NCBI GenBank assembly: GCA_943737045.1
Contig: CALSFV010000297.1
Span: forward strand, 124,001 to 188,000
DNA: 64,000 nucleotides
Direction: 5' to 3'
Origin: Parapristionchus giblindavisi
Lineage: Eukaryota; Nematoda; Chromadorea; Rhabditida; Diplogasteridae
Positions 57,176 through 64,000 of the stretch are shown in pieces; the first letter of the stretch is position 1; every line of letters starts with the position of its first letter. The notes under the pieces are model-generated. The model made no database searches. It was not told the origin of the DNA and worked only from the letters and a program-made list of their open reading frames with translations. The position numbers and the translations under genes are program-made.

Positions 57176-60100
57176 TTAAGCTGTTCCGTTTTGCGTAACG
57201 TTGACGTTTTCGTCTTCACCAATCGAGACATGCACATTCACACTGAAATTATACAGTACAGCCCGATCTCCTTTTGTACACGAGTAACACTGCGGCGCGC
57301 AGAGGCGCTCATTTGCGCTCATCATTTATTTCTGCGGGTACTGAACACTTTTCGATTCTCAAAGTCTTAATTATGAGTTTCCGTTATGAAAAGTTGTTTT
57401 AATGACTAAAGAAACAGAAACAAAATTTCTATTAATGAGAAAAAACAATTAAAAGGCAAATCACACTGGTCCGAAAATGTTTGGGTAGAGCAATTTTTGA
57501 ACGACGCTAATCATACTGTATGTTTAGCGGGAATTTTAAATTTTAAATTTTTTCGTTTTTATGTAGTGTTACATTTTCAAAACTAGCGCACGCCGTATAT
57601 AGGTTTCGGACAACGTCTCCGTCAACTTGAAATTTGAAGTGTTTTCGGTCTCGAGTGGAAAACCCTGATGGATCATGAAATTACTTTAAAAGGTTACGGT
57701 AGTCAGTCATTATTGATCCATGGTTACGGTAACTTCTTACCGTATTCCAATTGACAATAATGGTTTTCCACTTGGGACCCAATACACTTCAAAATCAAAG
57801 TTGACGTTGACGTAGCGGAATGCAACACTATTCGAATGACGGCGTGCGCCCGTTTTGAAAATGTAACACCACATAAAAACGAAAAACATTAAAAATTTAA
57901 AATTCCCGCTAAACATACAGTATGATTAGCGTCGTTCAAAAATTGCTCTACCCAAACATTTTCGGACCAGTGTGATTTGCCTTTTAATTGTTTTTTTCTC
58001 ATTAATAGAAATTTTGTTTCAGTTTCTTTAGTCATTAAAACAACTTTTCATAACGGAAACTCATGATTAAGACTTTGAGAATCGAAAAGTATTCAGTACC
58101 CGCAGAAATAAATGATGAGCGCAAATGAGCGCCTCTGCGCGCCGCAGTGTTACTCGTGTACAAAAGGAGATCGGGCTGTACTGTATGTATATAATACTTT
58201 GAAATATGTATTTTACACATTTCTGTTGTTCTAAAACAACTAACTTGACGTGAAGTCTTCCGGGCCAGGTTGCAAAACCCTGAATATATCGTTGTTAATA
58301 ATGCAATTCTCATCATAGAAAAACAATTAAACCCACTTCTTGGGATCCATTAGCTGATTGTTGCTTTGCAAGAGGCGATGTTGTTGGAGACGTTGTGGGA
58401 GGTGTTGTTGTAAATGTGCTTGATGCCTCTGAATTCAACCTTTGAATTTTCAAATGTTTAAAGCGGCATCGTATGCCAATTTGAATCTCTCAGCAGCGAC
58501 AGTGTGCTCTCGCTTTTTTTTATCAAAGATAGCATCTTGCCCAATCGTAGAATCAGATTGGCTGGTGTGTACTTTTAATTAATGATCGAACAACGTGGTA
58601 TTGTGCGTATAAAATGTACTTGCATAAGAAAATGACAAACGGTGCTAACGAACGGAAGTCACAATCGAGAGGCGGGCGAGATGTAGCCTTCTACATCTTG
58701 CCCCGCCTCTCGATTGTCTCCCCGCTGCCTCTCTCTAACCCGGCTGACCTTCGCCGCGCGCTATATCATATATAAAAGAGATCGGCATAGTTTCTGAACC
58801 ATGCAAAACAAAAAAGTCTCTTCTTCAAATAAAACAAGTGATTTTTATACGCTCAATATATTATACATACCAGTTAGAAAAATAAACAAAAAAACACTAA
58901 CTACCTATCATAAAAGACAATCAAAATATTGATGAACTTTTCTTCAACATTTTGTTTGAACACAGATTTAAATTTAATCAAATTATATCTAAGACATCGG
59001 CTCAGTGAGATTCCACGTTGTTCCGGACATTAACCTCACCGATTTGGTTCAAAAATGTTTTGTGGATACCCCCATGGGGCATAGATGTGCCCGGTTCTCG
59101 AAGTTTGAAATCTCGACTTTCACCAAATAAAAAGTTTAAAAAAAAACAGTTTGCGATCGGATCTTTGGACTGTCCCGTAGCCAGTGTTTGTTGCCTAGGA
59201 GTGTACCTTGTTGCCATGTAATTAATCAAACTATCATTGGACCTGGGTTGATCGACTTTTTGAAAATCGAGTTTGCCAATTTCGAGAACCCGACGCCGCT
59301 ATGTTTCAAGGACCCTGCTCAAATGAATACCCGTTTTATGATGGTACCCATGGGGTATCCTCAAAAAATTGGGCTCAACACTCATCAGTGGTCTTGTATC
59401 TTGCCGAGACGGTGTTTTAAAGGGAGCATAACCTCTTCCAATGGTCTCTTCGAAACGCAATTCTTCCTCGTTGTTAGAGATCAGAGAAATAGTGTGCGCT
59501 CTGAAGAGGTAATTGAGAGAGATAAAGCTCACTTTGAGTAGTAGAAGGCGTGATCAATTTATTGCGTACCTCTTCCCCCATCCCATCCCCATTTCCTTCT
59601 CTTTTAATAATTTTGATATTTCAAATATTTTCTTGAAATATGTGAAATATCAAAATTATTAAAAGAAACACCCTTGTGGTGCATAATAAATAAATAAATA
59701 AATAAAGGCGGTTCCAAATTACCATTGCATGCCACAACGTGAATTCCTGTATCCAAAATTCGGCCATCCAAATGAAGACGTCCGTTTTCGCAGTTCATTT
59801 TTTTCCCAAATATTCTTTCTCCTTTTTCTCCCGTCACAACGAATTCTGAAACTCGTTGAATAGCAAACAAACCATACATAACATATTATATTCGATATTC
59901 TTTCGAAATCGCAGAATATTTTCTCATTCGAAGTGATAATTTTAGCAAAAGCTACATAATCGTGTAAGTCACTTGAAAACAAAAGAAGATAAATATGCTG
60001 CAGCTAACAAGGGAAGTCAGGTTGGGCGGTCCCGGACTTCGGGATGGGACATATACCATTCGATAGGTATCCGAAAAAGAAGATTTTTCATATTGGTCAT

Positions 60101-63100
60101 TTTGGCAAAATGCCCCTGGGCGCAGAGTTATTTGCATATTTCTCCGGATTTTCGCCCTACAATGAAACACATTCTCTGTGAGATAGCTTGTGCGGGAATC
60201 GAACTTGCAAGCAAAAGATACATAGACCATCCTCTTTAAGTAAATATAAAAATAAATAAATTCATTTTAGCCATTGCTTGTGTTGTTTACCACTCTTATT
60301 CACCACTGCTTCCTTTCGATCTCACAGAGAATGTGTTTCATTGTAGGGTGAAAATCCGGAGAAATATGCAAATAACTCTGCGCCCAGGGGCATTTTGCCA
60401 AAATGACCAACATGAAAAATCTTCTTTTTCGGATACCTATCGAATGGTATATGTCCCATCCCGAAGTCCGGGACCGCCCAACCTGACTTCCCTTGTAAGA
60501 AAACTGACCAATTCGTATAAAACACACTATCTGAGAGAATTCGACAACTGACTGTTTTTAGTATCGACGAAAAATGAATTTTTCTTCAAAGACGAGGAGT
60601 AGCCGTATAGCTCACAAGGGGATGGTCGCAACTGGTCCTGGTCATATGAGATGAAAAAAAAACATCTCTAGGATCAGTTTTCGATGCTGATTACGAATCC
60701 GTATTCAGAAAATCCCTAATCGACCTCTGTTCCGAGAAAATCGGTATTGAAATTTGGCTTGTTATTTCGAAAAATCATAAGTTCACCAACCCTCCTGGAC
60801 GGTTTGCGCAGGAAATCACACGAATTTTCGAATTTAAAAAAAAAAACGCGCTCTCTGTAAGGGCGGCAGAGGGAGGGCACAAAGTTTCAAAATCGTCCTA
60901 GACCGTTCATATTTGGTGGTTAGAGTCCCTAGGTGTGGGATACACTTCAGCCAAAAAATTGACCCGAAATATCGATTTTTGATCTACTAAAAGTGAAAAA
61001 TTCAAAATGATTTTTTCCAATCGTGTCATATATCATTCGAAGGAGCGTTGAAAGTTATGTAAAACTGACAAGTTTCAAAAGATTTGGTTTAATAGTTTTT
61101 GAGAAAAATCCGATTTTCCGAAAATAGGCCAGATTTTTTCCCTTTCGTTAAATAGCAGACTACTTTCCCATCATTTCTTGTCTCTGGGCATTTGATATCA
61201 TATCGATTTCCTCGAAAATTAGGTCGATTAGGCACTTTCTGAAAACGGATTTGTAATCAGCATCGAAAACTGATCCTAGTCATGCTATTACCATCTCATA
61301 TGGCCAGGACCAGTTGCGACCATCCCCTTGTCAGTCATGTCAAGAACAGCGGTGAAATATGTGTAAAACTAGCGAAAAACCAAAATATCCAATTAGGGAA
61401 CGTCGTCGGATACTGGAGGGACACGCCACAATTCACAATTGTCGTTACAAAAACGGAAAAAATTTCATATATTTAAAAAAATAATGAATTTTTAACTGAA
61501 GGTGTAATATAATATGAAGAAGGCATTGAGCAAATAAAAAAATTTACCTAGGCCTAGGGAAAACACTGAGAATTAATTTAATGTAAACATTTTTTCGAAA
61601 ATTCCTAATTTGAGCCTTCGTTGATCTTTGATCGAAAAGCTCTCCTTGACAATAGTTTCTTAGACTTAACCACGGATTCGAATGCGCATGCTGCCGAATC
61701 GATTGGCATCAAAACAAAATTGCTAGTAAACGTCGCCAAACCACACAAAGCGCACTGCTGAAGCGCATTTTCAATTGGAAGGCATCGAAATAAACTTTTT
61801 AGGAAAAGGCGCCAAATCGTTGTGTGGTCACCCCTGATGCGAATTTTCAATTGGAAGCAATTTCCAAGTACTAGTGAACTTCACTCACGGAGCCGTTAAT
61901 TATCGTACATAAAAGAGAAAAATTCATTTTTCGTCAATACCGCGCATAGGTGGACTTTCTCATAGTGTGTTCTAATTGTTTGTTTTCACAAAGCGAATTG
62001 CTGAATTCAATGAAAAATGATTTGTTCTTACAAAAATGTGATTATAACTAACGTTTCTCTTTACAGGTCACTTCATAATCCGGTACGCGATATCCAAGGC
62101 CTTCATAGGGATACGACACTGCGCAAGCTATAAATGAATTAATCCTGACGGTATGATGTAGGTGAAACTTGGAAGGATCGATGAAGCAATATTCGAAAAG
62201 AAACCGGAGTGATTGACTGGGTGGATGAAGCAACAAAAATAAAACTGAACTGGGCCAAAAATAATGAATATAAACGATTATTGATGGACAATGGAGACTA
62301 ACAGTTTGGATATCGTATGATCGAATGCACAGCGTTTCAGCCCTGTGGGGAGAGCGGACATAGAATTTTTGGCATGATGCCAATAATGCACATCAACTGA
62401 GCGGGGCGGAGTCTCTCTCCTCCGCGCCCTTGCATGCGTCGCGTGTCGCGTCGCGTGTCTCTAACTGTCTGCAGTCTCTCTCGCCTCTCTTTGTCTCTCT
62501 TTTTCTCTCGTCGCCTCGCTAAATTCCGCTCTCGAAACGCTGTGGAATGCTCAAGACATTATAAGGACGACCGCTGGAGAGATGGAGGAACGAGATTACA
62601 AAGAGAGTTGATGATTCACAATTGTGGTGTACGATAAATAAATAATTAAATACATCAATATAGGAATTCACGGTCTGGACAAGGCGTGGCCAGATCCGAA
62701 TCATATTGGGTAATATATTTAAAGTGACTACTTTGCCTCTTCGCTCTGACAATGCTCTCTCACTTTCGTCGCGTACGAGAGAGGGTTTCCAGAGCGGAGA
62801 TTATAATGCGAGTGTGAGAGTATACAGTGCCATTAAGAATGTTTTAGAAATATAAAATACTTTGAAACTCGTACACTGTTCCTTTATCTTGTCGGGGAGT
62901 GGAATACAGGAGACCTTAAAGGAGTATTATTACGCCTATTAGAAGATATATGACAGTGCATTTGCAAATTTTTGCAATATCTACTTGGAAGCCATAAAAC
63001 ATAGATTTTCTTTACTGCCACAGCCGCGATGGAAAAAGTGAGGCTGATATAGAGGGCATTGGATACAATTTGTCAAAAAATAATAAATGCCATAATTTTG

Positions 63101-63918
63101 CGCCGTTTGACTTTTGTTGTCTGTTAGGCGAATTACAGTTCCTACTGACAATTTAAGTTCTAAAAGAACATATTGTTTTGCCCAGTACTTGCTGTGCGAG
63201 AACTCGCCATTTCTTTCATTCTGCCCAGTTCTTGCCATACAAGAACTCGCCATTTTTCATTCTGCCTAGTTCTTGCATGACAAGAACTGGGCAGAATGAA
63301 AACTGGCGAGTTCTTGTCCTGCAAGAACTGGGCAAAATGAAAGAGATGGCGAGTTCTCACACAGCAAAACTGGGCAAAATATAAAAAAAATGTCGAATTC
63401 TTGCATACTCTCATGCGCTTTGACAAGTTTTGAACTCTATTGTCATTTTCAATTCGAACTTGCAAAATATTTTGAGATGGTTTTATTCATGCTTTATCTA
63501 GATATTTCCCATCAGAAAGACGGCAGTTCTTTCTCTAACATGCAAGATCTGGTTTTGTGTTTTTTGAAATAACAAAACATGGCCAAAATGCGCTGCTGAG
63601 TGGATATTGCAAAAATTTTCAAATGCACTGTCCTATATATAATATTAACTTACGTGATCATTGTCCAATGAATTGCCGTTGGGGAACATCCACCTTAATT
63701 TTTAATTTTTTTAAACCTCCGAAATGTGGTGTCACCGTACATGCCAGTTTGATTATTGCACTTCAACACATCGTTCATGAAGAAAGCCTCATGATAAATA
63801 AACAGATATTCCCCGGTCGGGCAACCGGCTGTGCCATTATCATATACATGAAATGGGGTTTTCTTGTGATCACGAAGAGTGTCAACAAGAGATGGTAGAT
63901 TGGGGCATTCAAGAGAAT
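57176..63918 (-). CDS. Secreted protein C: two four-Cys modules, short mucin-like stretch; exons 2-9, 5' end outside window
   Basis: Exons (minus): 63918-63741, 63693-63654, 62914-62875, 62127-62053, 59845-59723, 58428-58337, 58279-58245, 57242-57176. Phases agree throughout with A and B; the signal-peptide exon should lie beyond 64,000. Module 1: ECPNLPSL, FHVYDNGTAGCPTGEYLFI, LKCNNQTGMWMFPNGNS, VSC. Module 2: SCAVSYPYEGLGYRVPDYEV and TC, then FVVTGEKGERIFG, MNCENGRLHLDGRILDTG, VAC. The mucin-like exon has only TTTPPTTSPTTSP. C-terminus GFATWPGRLHVNVNVHVSI, ending QNGTA. Introns are greatly swollen: a 934-bp foldback in the last intron, two palindromes and an LTR-free repeat cluster in intron 5 (62,052-59,846) and a MITE in intron 4. 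An ATG near 63,949 lies in what I read as intron and is not the start. Function unknown. Confidence 0.75.
57252..58185. mobile_element. 934-bp Tc1-like foldback element in the last intron of gene C
   Basis: Ends TACAGTACAGCCCGATCTCC and exact reverse with TA edges. Arms about 215 bp; a second TIR element with ends CACTGGTCCGAAAATG (57,465-57,972) is nested inside, its own arms containing GCTAATCATACTGTATG. It starts only 10 bp upstream (minus sense) of the acceptor of exon 9, so the acceptor tract lies at the edge of the element. Confidence 0.85.
59020..59540. repeat. Diverged palindrome and family-2 MITE in gene C intron 5
   Basis: Sequences at about 59,040-59,110 (CCCATGGGGCATAGATGTG) and 59,280-59,390 (GTACCCATGGGGTATCC) are diverged inverted copies. 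A family-2 hairpin follows at 59,417-59,537. The frames at 59,002-59,541 on both strands have no splice support. Confidence 0.55.
60007..60496. mobile_element. 490-bp foldback element in gene C intron 5
   Basis: Arms about 175 bp (ACAAGGGAAGTCAGGTTGGG and reverse; AATGTGTTTCATTGTAGGG inner end) around a spacer of about 145 bp. Near-identical arms suggest it is recent. The mirrored frames in both arms are artefacts. Confidence 0.85.
60614..61331. mobile_element. 718-bp TIR element (CATATGGCC family)
   Basis: Ends ACAAGGGGATGGTCGCAACT and inverse, followed by GGTCCTGGTCATATGAGATG and inverse. Arms extend with mismatches through GTTTTCGATGCTGATTACG. Related to 682-900 and 53,220-53,390. It lies in gene C intron 5. 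Confidence 0.8.
61490..61960. repeat. Decayed arm of the 2.3-kb palindromic element
   Basis: Blocks such as GAGCAAATAAAAAA, GAGAATTAATTTAATGTAAAC, CTTTGATCGAAAA and GTGTGGTCACCCCTGA occur in the same order as in 3,640-4,030. Single arm only, with an internal duplication near 61,780. Confidence 0.65.
62718..62835. mobile_element. Hairpin MITE, family 1, in gene C intron 4
   Basis: Arms TTCGCTCTGACAATGCTCTC and the reverse GGGTTTCCAGAGCGG around CGTCGCGTACGAG. It lies close to exon 4, as in genes A and B. Confidence 0.7.
63178..63385. repeat. Cluster of inverted CAAGAACTCGCCA / CCCAGTTCTTG repeats
   Basis: Five or six alternating copies of GAACTCGCCATTT(C)TTTCAT and TCTGCC(C/T)AGTTCTTGC, first in one orientation and then in the other, make a palindrome of about 205 bp with sub-repeats. 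It lies in gene C intron 3. Confidence 0.75.
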
Positions 63919-64000
63919 CTGAAAGATTTTTCGATTCATAGGAGTTCATAGGATTTGTGGCGGGGGCTATGCTGGGCCGAGAGTTCAGAATTGCTAACTT

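Overview
The window is nuclear DNA of a nematode, most likely a diplogastrid or other rhabditid. Evidence: short introns with GT donors and TTTCAG-type acceptors; splice-acceptor signals (CTTCAG) 1-2 bases before the start codons of two genes, as expected for spliced-leader trans-splicing; nematode-type protein families; and dense coverage by hairpin MITEs and Tc1/mariner-like foldback elements. Exons are mostly 35-180 bp, so almost no gene shows as a long open frame; the models were assembled by matching splice sites and reading frame by eye.

Layout. 1-11.4 kb: no gene I can support; nested palindromic elements (1,796-4,156; 5,425-6,479), a 306-bp TIR element and tRNA-like sequences. 11.7-18.4 kb (+): a complete 14-exon UDP-glycosyltransferase of 523 residues. 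20.2-24.0 kb (-): an 8-exon RBFOX/FOX-1-type RNA-binding protein of 451 residues, convergent with the UGT gene. 24.1-41.5 kb: repeat-rich, with long polypurine/polypyrimidine tracts, minisatellites, MITEs, two large foldback elements and two isolated exon candidates. 41.5-44.1 kb (+): a 10-exon seven-transmembrane chemoreceptor of the Str superfamily. 45.4 kb to the window end (-): three tandem paralogs (A, B, C) of a secreted protein family I do not recognise, plus a decayed inverted copy, all heavily invaded by transposons.

The tandem family is the most interesting content. Each gene has the same nine-exon plan: signal-peptide exon, two four-cysteine modules (sushi/CCP-like or DUF281-like by cysteine pattern only), a Thr/Ser/Pro mucin-like exon, then a conserved C-terminus ending in N-G-T-A. 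The mucin exon has about 20 twelve-bp units in gene B and only about two in A and C. The introns are packed with foldback elements, including one made of two inverted copies of the C-terminal half of a Tc1/mariner transposase.

Functionally the genes look independent: UGT (ER lumen detoxification), RBFOX-type regulator (splicing or translation), a chemoreceptor (sensory cilia) and secreted mucin-like proteins (cuticle, gut or immunity by analogy only). No operon is supported: neighbouring genes are separated by large gaps or lie on opposite strands, apart from the tandem family.
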